DNA of 64,000 nucleotides from Gilliamella sp. Pra-s52. Its GTDB lineage: Bacteria; Pseudomonadota; Gammaproteobacteria; Enterobacterales; Orbaceae. The stretch is from the NCBI RefSeq assembly GCF_009795805.1, contig NZ_WTEY01000005.1, forward strand, positions 83,570 to 147,569. The letters are read 5' to 3'. The first letter of the stretch is position 1; the number at the start of each line of letters is the position of its first letter. The position numbers and the translations under genes were made by a program. Shown in pieces: positions 1 to 10,395 of this stretch. The notes under the pieces are model-generated. The model ran no database searches and was not told the origin of the DNA. It saw nothing but the letters and a program-made list of their open reading frames with translations.

Positions 1-24
1 GCTTATTTGAAAAGGCTTTATGCA

Positions 25-48
25 TAAAAAAACCTGCTAGAAGCAGGT
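25..48 (-). terminator. Rho-independent terminator of tRNA-Phe
   Basis: A 6-bp inverted repeat (ACCTGC at 32-37 with GCAGGT at 43-48) is followed, read on the minus strand, by a T-rich run. It lies just downstream of the minus-strand tRNA-Phe gene, which it should terminate. Confidence 0.75.
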
Positions 49-64
49 CTTAGAATTTGGTGAT

Positions 65-140
65 TGGTGCCCGGACGCGGAATCGAACCACGGACACGGG
101 GATTTTCAATCCCCTGCTCTACCGACTGAGCTATCCGGGC
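65..140 (-). tRNA. tRNA-Phe (GAA)
   Basis: The minus strand gives a complete 76-nt tRNA: 7-bp acceptor stem starting GCCCGGA, a D arm, an anticodon stem-loop with GAA in the loop, a TTCGATTC-type T arm and an encoded 3' CCA. The body is almost identical in pattern to enterobacterial tRNA-Phe. No other tRNA adjoins it, so it looks like a single-gene transcript ending at the hairpin downstream. Confidence 0.97.
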
Positions 141-299
141 AACAATGGATGCACATTAAACACGATTTACGATTATCAGTCAATCCCTTTTGTAAGATAT
201 TTTTAAAAACATGTATTGTTTGGTTGAAAATTAGCTAATCATCTTCATATTAATAGCAAGTTTTTACTAATCTGTTTTTATGCTTATAGGAATTGTTGT

Positions 300-737
300 A
301 TGCGATTTATTGGTTTTATTATCTTTTTTGTTTACGTTTATTTTGAGATCAGTTTTTTTATAGTAGTTGCAAATTCAATCGGTGTTTTTCTTGCTTTAGT
401 TTGTATTATTGCAACATCAATTCTTGGTTTTTCATTAGTTAAAACTCAGGGGGTAAAGAATTTTAGTATTATGAAGCAAAAGATAGCTAATAATCAAAAT
501 CCTAAAGATGAAATCATTAAAAGTGTCGCCTTGCTTTTTTCCGGTTTTTTACTACTTATTCCAGGGTTTTTGACCGATATTTTAGGTGCTGTGCTATTAA
601 TTCCTAATGTTCAAGAGCATATTGTGAGGTTTCTTGTTCGAAAAATGCCAATTAAATCAAGATTTGTATCATCACAAACATTTGACCAGAATAATGATAT
701 TATTGAAGGTGAGTTTAAATACAAAGATGACGAATAA
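300..737 (+). CDS. fxsA: FxsA family inner-membrane protein
   Basis: This 145-residue protein has hydrophobic segments at about residues 3-22, 25-45 and 75-103, and a charged cytoplasmic C-terminus. The GFLLLIPGFLTDILG stretch is typical of FxsA, the membrane protein named for suppressing F exclusion of phage T7; its normal cellular role is not settled. It lies just upstream of groSL, much as in enterobacteria where fxsA is near groSL, which supports the call. The E. coli protein is slightly longer, the difference being in the variable C-terminal tail. Confidence 0.88.
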   Translation: MRFIGFIIFFVYVYFEISFFIVVANSIGVFLALVCIIATSILGFSLVKTQGVKNFSIMKQKIANNQNPKDEIIKSVALLFSGFLLLIPGFLTDILGAVLLIPNVQEHIVRFLVRKMPIKSRFVSSQTFDQNNDIIEGEFKYKDDE

Positions 738-769
738 TCAATCAATTAAACTTTTTTTTATTTTATCCT

Positions 770-797
770 CTTGAAGATTTTAAAATAACCCCCATGT
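770..797 (+). promoter_or_regulatory. Sigma-32 heat-shock promoter of groSL
   Basis: A -35 element CTTGAA (770-775) and a -10 element CCCCATGT (790-797) are separated by 14 bp. Both match the sigma-32 (RpoH) consensus CTTGAA / CCCCATNT, and the spacing is right. It ends about 84 bp before the groS start, so groSL is expected to be heat-inducible. Confidence 0.93.
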
Positions 798-881
798 AAA
801 GTGAACTATATTATAAAATCGTAATTTTATGATTTATTTTTAATAATTATCTATTTAAAAATTAGTGCTAGGAGATAACTA

Positions 882-1175
882 ATGAAAATTCGTCCATTGC
901 ATGATCGTGTGATCATTAAACGCAAAGAAGTAGAATCAAAATCAGCTGGCGGTATTGTGTTAACTGGTTCGGCTGCAGGTAAATCAACTCGTGGTGAGGT
1001 TTTAGCTGTAGGTAATGGTCGCATTTTAGAAAATGGCCAAGTTCAACCATTAGATGTTAAAGTTGGTGATATCGTGATTTTTAATGAAGGATATGGCGTT
1101 AAAACAGAAAAAATCGATAATGAAGAAGTGCTTATCTTATCAGAAAGCGATATTTTAGCCATTGTTCAAGCATAA
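882..1175 (+). CDS. groS: Co-chaperonin GroES
   Basis: This is a 97-residue GroES, the usual length for the family. It begins [14 protein letters not shown] and carries the mobile-loop region ([16 protein letters not shown], about residues 20-35) that docks on GroEL, plus the roof-loop segment near residue 50. GroES caps the GroEL ring and closes the folding chamber in the cytoplasm. A ribosome site AGGAG precedes the ATG by about 8 nt. It is the first gene of the groSL operon behind the sigma-32 promoter. Confidence 0.98.
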   Translation: MKIRPLHDRVIIKRKEVESKSAGGIVLTGSAAGKSTRGEVLAVGNGRILENGQVQPLDVKVGDIVIFNEGYGVKTEKIDNEEVLILSESDILAIVQA

Positions 1176-1186
1176 TTAGTAAATAG

Positions 1187-2869
<1,683 letters not shown>

Positions 2870-2904
2870 TTCTACCGTTAATACAACAGATACATTTCAA
2901 TATA

Positions 2905-2932
2905 AACCACTCGTTATGCGAGTGGTTTTTTT
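2905..2932 (+). terminator. Rho-independent terminator after groL
   Basis: A perfect 9-bp stem (AACCACTCG at 2905-2913 with CGAGTGGTT at 2919-2927) has a 5-nt loop and is followed by a T-run. Confidence 0.93.
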
Positions 2933-3156
2933 ATAAACTCCTTTCTTTTATTTTGTATTTATTTGTTATTTTCTAGTATTAATTGCTGTTTTTACTTGTC
3001 AAAATAAAATGTTAAATAGATAATAAAATGATAAAAAAACGTAACTTATCTTGTGGTAAGAGTAGATTAGTTTTACAAACTTTATCCCTTTTATTGAAAA
3101 TAGGGGTAAAAATAGGTAAGTAATAATTAAATATAGAAATAATAAGGAAAGAAATA

Positions 3157-4791
3157 ATGAGTGTATCTTCAAGAAAAAAAGTGGCTAGTATAGAACAAAA
3201 TGATTACGCGGCTAGACAACGACAAAAAACAACTAAAACAGAAAGCCCACTAGATAACATTAAAGATAATACTTTTTTTAAAGTTATTTTTTCAGATAGC
3301 CTTTCACTTGAACAAAAAGTAGAAGAAGTCACTCATATTTTAGAATTTACTGATAATAAAGAGGCTGATCGTGCTAAAATTCAGGAATTTGATACCTTTA
3401 AAGAATATTTGCAATCCATTTCAGAAGAGATGTCTAAGCAACGTATCGAAATGACCGATACCGAAGTGTTTGCTGAGTTACAAAGAGTTTATGCGGATTT
3501 TAATAATGATCTTAATGACTTTATCGAAAAAATCAAACCTCTTACCGAACTTACCGATGCGCTGTATAACTTACGCCAAAATGGTGAAACTCGCAATGCT
3601 TTAGCTCAAATCAAAGCCGATCAAGAATGGGATGAAGAAAAAGCGGCACAAAAAATCAATGTTCAAAGCGAAATTACCAATATAGAAAAACAAATATCTG
3701 ACTTACAAAAAGAAATAGTGTTATTGCAGCAGGATAAAAAATTCTTTGGTCTTGGACAAATTAAAGCGGCATCAAAAGAAAAAATTGATATTAATGAAGA
3801 AAAAATAGCCAAGTTAAGAGATCAAATACAAAATAAACATAAAGAGTTAAATGATATCCAAACAGAAATTACTCAGCGCCATGAGCAACGTACCGAATCA
3901 ATGGATGTTGAAAAATTAAAAGAGTTACTGAATTTAACCTCAGAACAGCATACATTGCGTCAGGCCGATATGGTTGAATCAGCGTTAAAATTTGTTAATC
4001 AAGGTAAAGAGCGTTTTGGTGCGATTCGTAATCACCTTGAGAAAATGGTTAAACAAATTGAAGGGCTTAGCGACAATAATGGCAATATGATACAAATTTA
4101 TGCCATTATGAATGAAGCCACTAAAAAAGTTGAAAAAGTACATCGGGAACGTAGAGAGGAACTTGAAAATAAAGATGTTGGCGATAATCTATTAGAGTCA
4201 ATGAAGCTTGATGAAGCAAGACGTAATTTAGATGAACATATTGACACAGTGTCAACTGCAACAGTTGATACCATGCAAACTTATGGTGAATTAACAACTG
4301 AAGCCATCAAAATTCGCAATATGCAAGCAGCAACCAAAAAACAAGTTGAAAGCGCAAGAGCAATGCATTCACGAGGTATTGCATCTGTAGCCTCTCAACT
4401 TAGTGTTGTGGTAACAGCTGTTAATTCCGCTGCAATTAATGAAGCACAATCAATGGCGAGTAATACTTTAGCCGAAATGACACGAGTCACAAACGATATT
4501 GCAAAAAATGAAGCAATACGAATTGCAACTGGGCGTGATGAAATTAATAATGATTTAGAAGCTATGTTACAAAACTTAGCAGAATTTGGTGATACCCAAA
4601 GAGAGGCGACTGAAATTACTCGCTCAGCACTAGAAACAATGCGTGCGAATTTAGATGAAATTGAAAAAATGTCTAAAGACGTTCAAAACGATACGCGTGA
4701 ATTTATTGCGGTGACAGGTGATGTTTTATCAGAAAAATCTGAAACCAAAAATGAAAGCACTAGTGGCACAACGTCCCCCTTTAAACTGTAA
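3157..4791 (+). CDS. Long coiled-coil protein, possibly TelA-like, paired with a ClpB-like ATPase
   Basis: I cannot name this 544-residue protein firmly. It has no signal peptide or membrane span, and is highly charged and almost entirely helical. Strong heptad-like stretches lie around residues 165-260 and 320-370. The C-terminal third (about residues 370-530) is alanine- and methionine-rich, with a pattern reminiscent of the TelA/toxic-anion-resistance family; that is a resemblance by eye only. It ends 14 bp before the ATPase gene, so the two are almost surely one operon. A reasonable inference is that it is a partner, adaptor or substrate of that ATPase. The start is an ATG preceded by AAGGAAAG. 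Confidence 0.6.
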   Translation: MSVSSRKKVASIEQNDYAARQRQKTTKTESPLDNIKDNTFFKVIFSDSLSLEQKVEEVTHILEFTDNKEADRAKIQEFDTFKEYLQSISEEMSKQRIEMTDTEVFAELQRVYADFNNDLNDFIEKIKPLTELTDALYNLRQNGETRNALAQIKADQEWDEEKAAQKINVQSEITNIEKQISDLQKEIVLLQQDKKFFGLGQIKAASKEKIDINEEKIAKLRDQIQNKHKELNDIQTEITQRHEQRTESMDVEKLKELLNLTSEQHTLRQADMVESALKFVNQGKERFGAIRNHLEKMVKQIEGLSDNNGNMIQIYAIMNEATKKVEKVHRERREELENKDVGDNLLESMKLDEARRNLDEHIDTVSTATVDTMQTYGELTTEAIKIRNMQAATKKQVESARAMHSRGIASVASQLSVVVTAVNSAAINEAQSMASNTLAEMTRVTNDIAKNEAIRIATGRDEINNDLEAMLQNLAEFGDTQREATEITRSALETMRANLDEIEKMSKDVQNDTREFIAVTGDVLSEKSETKNESTSGTTSPFKL

Positions 4792-4805
4792 TAAAGGAAT
4801 GCATA

Positions 4806-6935
4806 ATGTTATTAGTTAGAGGGCGTGAATATTTAGCGCAGTATCCTAATTTTACTTTAGTTGGCAGGGAGCATGATTTAGAACGAATATCGTCTATTCT
4901 TATTCGAAAATCATCCAACTCACTTTTATTAACAGGACCTGCAGGGGTAGGTGTTTCAATGCTTACCCTTGGTTTACAAGCTATTAAAAGTAGCCCCGAT
5001 ACACCGTTTGATTTGATTGTAAAAAAGCTATTTTGGTTGAATTGTGATGCACTATTTTCGAGTGGTGACAGCGCTAAGATTAATAATGAGTTTCAAAGTA
5101 TCTTAAAAAAGTTAAAGCAAACGCCTGAATCTGTGCTAATTATTACCGATACGGCTAATTTTTTAGAGGGAGCACATAATACAGGTAATGCTCATTTTAT
5201 CAATGCGTTAAATAACGCCGATAAATCAAGTAATTTTCAAGTTATTTTAGAAGTGCGAGACGATAAGCTTAGTAGTGTATTAAAAGCTAGTACCAAAATG
5301 CCAGAACTTTACACACTTTACGATGTTAAAGAACCGGTGGGAGATGATTTGAAAGCGATTGTCTCAGTGGTAGCAAAAGACCTTTCTGAACATCATAAAA
5401 TTCAAATTACTGAAGATGCTATTGATGAAGCTATACACTTAACCAGTAAGTATCGTGATAGTTTAGGTTTGGGAGGAGCACAACCTCAAAGAGCAATTTC
5501 ATTGCTAGATCGCGCACTGGCTAGTTACCGACAACTTACGCATAAACAGCATCCTAAAATTGTTGAATTAATGGATAAGATTGCAAAAAGTACTAATGAA
5601 GTGGAACAACAAGATTTGCAACAACAACTTGAGCAATGGCAAAAAGATTGGCAAGAATTAAAGTCAGAAATTAATAAAACTTATCAATATCAACGTGATG
5701 CTGAAACATTACGTTTCCAATTGCAAGATGAAATCACTCAATTGCAAGAAGAAGAGGATAACAGCAATAATTCACAACCAACTACCATAAAGACATTTGC
5801 TCAATTTACTGCTGGTGGATTTGATTCGCCTGCAGTGGCTAAATTAAAAGAAAAGATTCGACAAATCGATACAGAAATTGCTCAGAATAACAATCAACAT
5901 CAAAAATTGGTGATGTTAGCCAATAAAGATTTGAGGCTTAATCGTCAAGAGGTGATTACTGAATTTAGTAAAGTTTCAGGAATTCCTGCAAATAAACTTG
6001 ATGAAAATGAAGTTGAAAATTTGATTAATTTGGAAGCAAATTTATTATCACGAATCTTTGGTCAAGATAGTATTGTTAAACATGTTGCTAATTCAGTAAA
6101 AGTTGCTAAAGTCGATGAACTAGAAGAATCAGGTCCTGCGATGTCCTACTTGTTTTTAGGGCCATCAGGGGTGGGTAAAACCGAAATGGCTAAAGCATTA
6201 GCGAAGTATGTCTATGGTGATGAAAAGTCATTAGTTCGTTTTGATATGTCTGAATACATGGAAAAACACGCTGTCGCTAAATTGATTGGTGCACCACCAG
6301 GATATGAAGGATTTGAAGCTGGCGGTATATTAACTAACTCAGTTAGAGCAAAACCCGTTGGTATCTATCTATTTGATGAGATAGAAAAGGCTCATCCTGA
6401 TGTATTTAATATCTTTTTGCAGATTTTGTCAGATGGTCGGTTAACCGATAATGTTGGTCGAACAGTCGATTTTTCTGATATTATGATTATTATGACTTCA
6501 AATATCGGACAACCTTACTATTTAGATCCTAACCTTACAGATGAAGAAGCTCGTGGATTGGCGACAAATGAACTCAATAATACTTATCGTTCGGAATTAC
6601 TTAATCGGTTTAATGGTCGTGAAAATATTCTCCATTTTAAACGTTTGCCTATGGAAGTAATTGAGCAGATTATTTGTCGCGAAATTAATAAGTTGAATCA
6701 AGCATATCAGCATCGAGGTTTTACTATAGAAATATCTGATTCTAGTATAAGTGCATTTTGCCATGATCATTACGATTTAATTCGTGGTGCTAGGGGATTA
6801 CCTGGTTATATTAAAACGAATATTAGGCCATTTATCGTAAATCATATTTTACAAAACCCTAATGATAAAGGTATATTCAGTGCAGTTTATAATCAACAAA
6901 CCCATAGCTTTGATATGACATTTTGTAAAATTTAA
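4806..6935 (+). CDS. ClpB/ClpA-like double-AAA ATPase with degenerate first ATPase domain
   Basis: This 709-residue protein has the Hsp100 layout: a first AAA domain (about residues 15-240), a coiled middle segment (about 255-335) and a second AAA domain plus C-terminal subdomain (about 410-709). In the first domain the Walker A is GPAGVGVS (44-51), with valine where the essential lysine should be. Its Walker B reads IITDT, lacking the catalytic glutamate, so that domain should not hydrolyse ATP. The second domain is intact: GPSGVGKT Walker A near 452, a pore loop with tyrosine (GYEG), LFDE Walker B near 521-525 and an arginine-rich sensor region. There is no Clp N-domain and no ClpP-binding loop that I can see. 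It follows the coiled-coil gene by 14 bp. Confidence 0.8.
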   Translation: MLLVRGREYLAQYPNFTLVGREHDLERISSILIRKSSNSLLLTGPAGVGVSMLTLGLQAIKSSPDTPFDLIVKKLFWLNCDALFSSGDSAKINNEFQSILKKLKQTPESVLIITDTANFLEGAHNTGNAHFINALNNADKSSNFQVILEVRDDKLSSVLKASTKMPELYTLYDVKEPVGDDLKAIVSVVAKDLSEHHKIQITEDAIDEAIHLTSKYRDSLGLGGAQPQRAISLLDRALASYRQLTHKQHPKIVELMDKIAKSTNEVEQQDLQQQLEQWQKDWQELKSEINKTYQYQRDAETLRFQLQDEITQLQEEEDNSNNSQPTTIKTFAQFTAGGFDSPAVAKLKEKIRQIDTEIAQNNNQHQKLVMLANKDLRLNRQEVITEFSKVSGIPANKLDENEVENLINLEANLLSRIFGQDSIVKHVANSVKVAKVDELEESGPAMSYLFLGPSGVGKTEMAKALAKYVYGDEKSLVRFDMSEYMEKHAVAKLIGAPPGYEGFEAGGILTNSVRAKPVGIYLFDEIEKAHPDVFNIFLQILSDGRLTDNVGRTVDFSDIMIIMTSNIGQPYYLDPNLTDEEARGLATNELNNTYRSELLNRFNGRENILHFKRLPMEVIEQIICREINKLNQAYQHRGFTIEISDSSISAFCHDHYDLIRGARGLPGYIKTNIRPFIVNHILQNPNDKGIFSAVYNQQTHSFDMTFCKI

Positions 6936-6958
6936 AAAAGTATGAAATAGATTTTTTT

Positions 6959-6989
6959 ATAAACTGTTACCAATAAGGTAACAGTTTAT
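6959..6989 (+). terminator. Inverted repeat, probable terminator after the ATPase gene
   Basis: A perfect 13-bp stem (6959-6971 with 6977-6989) has a 5-nt AATAA loop and lies 24 bp after the stop codon. The tract that follows is AT-rich but has only a short T-run, so it may be a weak terminator. Confidence 0.6.
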
Positions 6990-7091
6990 TTCTAAATTAG
7001 TATGGTTTACTTTAATTTTATCTTTTAACTAGTTGAAAAATTATAATACTTTTTAAGATAAAAGGTGTCATTAGATAAAGAGAGAAAAAGG

Positions 7092-7664
7092 CTAATTAAT
7101 TAGATGTTGATAAAGAGTGATTACACCGATCGAAATAAGCACTATCCCACCCAAAAACTCAGCCCGTTTACCAATTAAACAGCCCATTTTTTTCCCTAGC
7201 AATAATCCAATCGTCACCATAATACACGTTGCTATCCCAATCATTCCTGCTGCAAAATAAATATTAACACTTGCTAATGCTAACCCTACGCCGACAGCAA
7301 ATGCGTCGATACTGGTTGATATTGCCGTAAAAATTAACATCAAAAACGATTTTTTAGATGATACACTTTCATCATCTTGGCAATCATCTGGCTTTTTAAA
7401 GCTGTTATAGATCATGTTAGTACCTAAAAATAGCATAACAGCAAAAACAACCCAATGATCCCATTGCTCAACATATTGAAGTGCGATATAACCAACTAAC
7501 CAACCAAGTAATGGTGTAATAGCCTCGACAATACCAAATAAGATACCAACTTTTAAAGCACCTAAAAACGGCATTGATTTAAGTGATATTCCCCGACATA
7601 CAGCGACAGCAAAGGCATCGGTTGACATAGCCAGTGCCAGTAATAAAATAGCAAAAAAACTCAT
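7092..7664 (-). CDS. mntP: Manganese efflux pump MntP
   Basis: This 190-residue inner-membrane protein has six hydrophobic segments arranged as two related halves. Each half opens with a conserved aspartate motif (STDAFAVAV near residues 14-22, TSIDAFAVGV near 116-125). This is the signature of MntP, which exports Mn(II) and protects against manganese toxicity. Length matches E. coli MntP (188 residues). The ORF lies 30 bp after the TPR lipoprotein gene on the same strand. Unlike E. coli, there is no room upstream for a yybP-ykoY manganese riboswitch, so regulation must differ. Confidence 0.93.
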   Translation of the reverse strand: MSFFAILLLALAMSTDAFAVAVCRGISLKSMPFLGALKVGILFGIVEAITPLLGWLVGYIALQYVEQWDHWVVFAVMLFLGTNMIYNSFKKPDDCQDDESVSSKKSFLMLIFTAISTSIDAFAVGVGLALASVNIYFAAGMIGIATCIMVTIGLLLGKKMGCLIGKRAEFLGGIVLISIGVITLYQHLIN

Positions 7665-7694
7665 GACATATACTCTTGCTTTAAATTATTGTGA

Positions 7695-8312
7695 TTATTT
7701 ATTTTTTATTATAGAAAATAAATAATTTGCGATTTTTATATCGCCTTTATTTTGATAAAGTTCAGCTGTTTTTTTTACATTTTCTCGACGGTTTGCATCG
7801 TATTGAAAAAGTTGCTTAAACATCAAATCAGCTGTTTTTCGATCATTGTTTTGGATTGCACAATAGCCATACTGTTCATAAGCATCGGCTTTCCAACGGT
7901 GGCGATCTAAATCAAGACTTTGTTGAAATTGTTTTTTAGCCTCTTGATAACGCTCTCGTCCGCATAAAAAAGATCCGTAATGAACATGATATAATCCGTT
8001 ACCTGGTTGCATTAGTGTAATGCGTTCGTAAATCATTTCGGCTTCGTTATATTCACCCACATGTTGATCAAACATAGCCATCGCCAACATGACTTGAGGA
8101 TTGTTTGGTGAGTATTGCGCTGCTAATTTTAGATTATAATGTGCTGCTTTAACGTTTTCTTCTGATTCATTTGCTTTAGCAAGATAACCCAACCCAAGTC
8201 GCATTCTTGCTAAAGCGGCTTTTTCTGGGTCAAATTCATCACTATTTTTCATTTGACAGCCCGATAGTATGATTATCAAAAAACAGCTAAATATAATTAA
8301 CAGTTTTTTCAT
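7695..8312 (-). CDS. pilW: PilW/PilF-type TPR lipoprotein
   Basis: A 205-residue lipoprotein with a signal peptide ending in the lipobox LSGC (cysteine near residue 19). About four tetratricopeptide repeats follow (about residues 35-200, for example the NPQVMLAMAMFDQHVGEYNE segment). The family (PilF/PilW) is an outer-membrane pilotin for type IV pilus secretin assembly, and its gene is usually beside rlmN, as here. No other pilus gene is in the window, so an active pilus cannot be inferred. It is read in the same direction as rlmN and mntP, probably as one transcript. Confidence 0.85.
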   Translation of the reverse strand: MKKLLIIFSCFLIIILSGCQMKNSDEFDPEKAALARMRLGLGYLAKANESEENVKAAHYNLKLAAQYSPNNPQVMLAMAMFDQHVGEYNEAEMIYERITLMQPGNGLYHVHYGSFLCGRERYQEAKKQFQQSLDLDRHRWKADAYEQYGYCAIQNNDRKTADLMFKQLFQYDANRRENVKKTAELYQNKGDIKIANYLFSIIKNK

Positions 8313-8346
8313 TTATCCTTCCTTTTTTCTTTATACAAATGTAGTC

Positions 8347-9534
8347 TTATGTAGTTTGTTGAATAATGTTTTGTTTTTTATAAAGAGTTCTTTTTGTACG
8401 ATCAACAACCTCACCAGCTAATTGACCGCATGCGGCATCGATATCATCTCCACGTGTTTTACGGACAATGACTGTAAATCCATATCCCATTAATGTTTTC
8501 ATAAAACGATCAATACGAGTATTTGAACAACGTGAATAAGGTGCGCCAGGAAACGGGTTCCAAGGAATTAAATTAATTTTACTAGGTACATTTTTTAGAA
8601 ATGTAGCAAGTTCATGAGCATGCTCAACGCTATCGTTAATTTGATTAAGTAGTACATATTCAATCGTTACCTTACCGTGATTTGCATTTGAAGTAGAAAG
8701 ATAACGCAAAATAGAATCACGTAACATTGCCATGTTATATTTTTGATTTATTGGCATAATTTCACTACGAATCTTATCATTTGGTGCATGAAGTGAGATA
8801 GCTAATGCAACATCAATCATACCTGCCAATTTATCCAAAGCTGGAACAACACCAGATGTAGAAAGGGTTACTCGCCTTTTGGATAAACCATAGCCAAAAT
8901 CATCTAACATAATTTCCATGGCGGGGGCAACATTAGATAGATTGAGTAATGGTTCACCCATTCCCATCATAACTACATTGGTAATAGGTCTATCGGCTAA
9001 TTTTCCCGTTACACCAATCGCATTTGATGCACGCCATACTTGACCAATAATTTCAGAGACCGTTAAATTTCGATTAAACCCTTGTTGAGCTGTTGAGCAA
9101 AATTTACACTCTAATGCACAACCTACTTGTGACGAAACACACAACGTTGCTCGATCTCGTTCAGGTATATAAACAGACTCGATCATCTGGTTATTACCCA
9201 CATCAAGAGCCCATTTTATTGTGCCGTCAGATGAACGTTGTTCTATGGCAATTTTTGGAGCTTTAATTTCTGTCAAAGTTTTTAATTGTTCTCGTAGTTT
9301 TTTGTTGATATCGGTCATTTGATCGAAATCATCTATTCCAAAGTGATAAATCCATTTCATCACTTGATCGGCTCTAAATGGCTTTTCGCCTAGTGAAATA
9401 AAAAATTCTCTTAATTGCTTGCGCGTAAAATTGAGTAAATTTATTTTTTCGTTACTTGGATTCATTGTTGTTAGGTTCATTGTGTTTGGAGAGTCTGAAC
9501 AAGCAGACATGTTGGATGTACATGATGTTGACAT
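8347..9534 (-). CDS. rlmN: 23S rRNA / tRNA adenine-C2 methyltransferase RlmN
   Basis: This radical-SAM enzyme methylates C2 of A2503 in 23S rRNA and A37 in some tRNAs. The protein has 395 residues against 384 in E. coli. It carries the CxxxCxxC cluster motif (CALECKFC), a [12 protein letters not shown]-binding segment and a C-terminal cysteine in the DAACGQLAG segment, where the intermediate methyl-cysteine forms. The region from [16 protein letters not shown] onward aligns with E. coli from its KINLLDLNRQQMREFF. The extra N-terminal residues may mean that a later ATG (MNLTT or MNPSNEK) is the true start. Confidence 0.97.
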   Translation of the reverse strand: MSTSCTSNMSACSDSPNTMNLTTMNPSNEKINLLNFTRKQLREFFISLGEKPFRADQVMKWIYHFGIDDFDQMTDINKKLREQLKTLTEIKAPKIAIEQRSSDGTIKWALDVGNNQMIESVYIPERDRATLCVSSQVGCALECKFCSTAQQGFNRNLTVSEIIGQVWRASNAIGVTGKLADRPITNVVMMGMGEPLLNLSNVAPAMEIMLDDFGYGLSKRRVTLSTSGVVPALDKLAGMIDVALAISLHAPNDKIRSEIMPINQKYNMAMLRDSILRYLSTSNANHGKVTIEYVLLNQINDSVEHAHELATFLKNVPSKINLIPWNPFPGAPYSRCSNTRIDRFMKTLMGYGFTVIVRKTRGDDIDAACGQLAGEVVDRTKRTLYKKQNIIQQTT

Positions 9535-9636
9535 AAGGCCTCGTTTTTACACATTATGGCTATTTCAATTTTTAGGGAAAAGATTATACTGGTTTTTACC
9601 TTATCTTGCTATTAAAGAATCGATGTAATATTTAAG

Positions 9637-10389
9637 ATGAAAATAATACCAACAAAATTAAATATATTTTTTATTTTAATTCAGACAGTAACATTACTTT
9701 TCTATTCGAGTTTTACTATGGCACAAACAATTCCATTAAATAAACTAACCGGGCAATTTGATGAAAAAAAGGACAGTGATTTTGTTGCATTGGACTCGAC
9801 CGAATTACTTGTTAATAAAAAAGGAATGTACCTGCAAAGAGAAGCAACTGAGCAGTTAATAAAGGCTTTTAAAGACTTTAGAAGTACGCATCCAAATATT
9901 CCTTTTATAGTGGTAAGTGCAACGCGTAATTACACTTACCAAAATGGAATTTGGCAACGAAAATGGGATACTTTATCAGCTAAATTCAACGATCCCCAAA
10001 AAATTGCCGAGGAAATTTTAAAATATTCATCAATGCCTGGTACATCAAGGCATCATTGGGGGACTGATGTTGATATTACTAGCGTTTCTTCGGAATATTT
10101 TAGAAATGATAAAAAAGGAATTATTCTTTATAAATGGCTTCAAGAGAATCTACCAAAATATGGTTTTTGCCAAGCATTTAATAGTGGTAGAAAAGGCGGA
10201 TACCAACTTGAAGAATGGCACTGGTCATATCAGCCCATTGCTAGCCAATATATTACGCAATATAAAGCCATATTAGAGAGTGATCCAAACGCTATCATGA
10301 AAACATTAAACTTTATTGGTCACGATAAAATCAGACTAGAAAGCTTAGTTAAAGAGTATGTATTAACTGTTAATAACGATTGTTACTAA
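9637..10389 (+). CDS. Exported M15-family (VanY-like) D-alanyl-D-alanine carboxypeptidase
   Basis: A 250-residue protein with an N-terminal hydrophobic signal (about residues 8-29, ending near TMAQ). The zinc-ligand pattern of M15 peptidases is visible: SRHHWGTDVD (H..G...D) near residues 137-146 and EWHW near 192-195. These enzymes trim D-Ala from peptidoglycan stem peptides in the periplasm. Its exact specificity (carboxy- or endopeptidase) cannot be told from sequence. It is a lone gene, transcribed away from rlmN and ending 6 bp before the convergent cpxA-like gene, with no terminator between them. Confidence 0.82.
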   Translation: MKIIPTKLNIFFILIQTVTLLFYSSFTMAQTIPLNKLTGQFDEKKDSDFVALDSTELLVNKKGMYLQREATEQLIKAFKDFRSTHPNIPFIVVSATRNYTYQNGIWQRKWDTLSAKFNDPQKIAEEILKYSSMPGTSRHHWGTDVDITSVSSEYFRNDKKGIILYKWLQENLPKYGFCQAFNSGRKGGYQLEEWHWSYQPIASQYITQYKAILESDPNAIMKTLNFIGHDKIRLESLVKEYVLTVNNDCY

Positions 10390-10395
10390 CTCTTA

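Noticed and set aside
7665..7694. Possible yybP-ykoY manganese riboswitch ahead of mntP
   Set aside because: Only 30 bp separate mntP from the previous gene; there is no room for the riboswitch fold.
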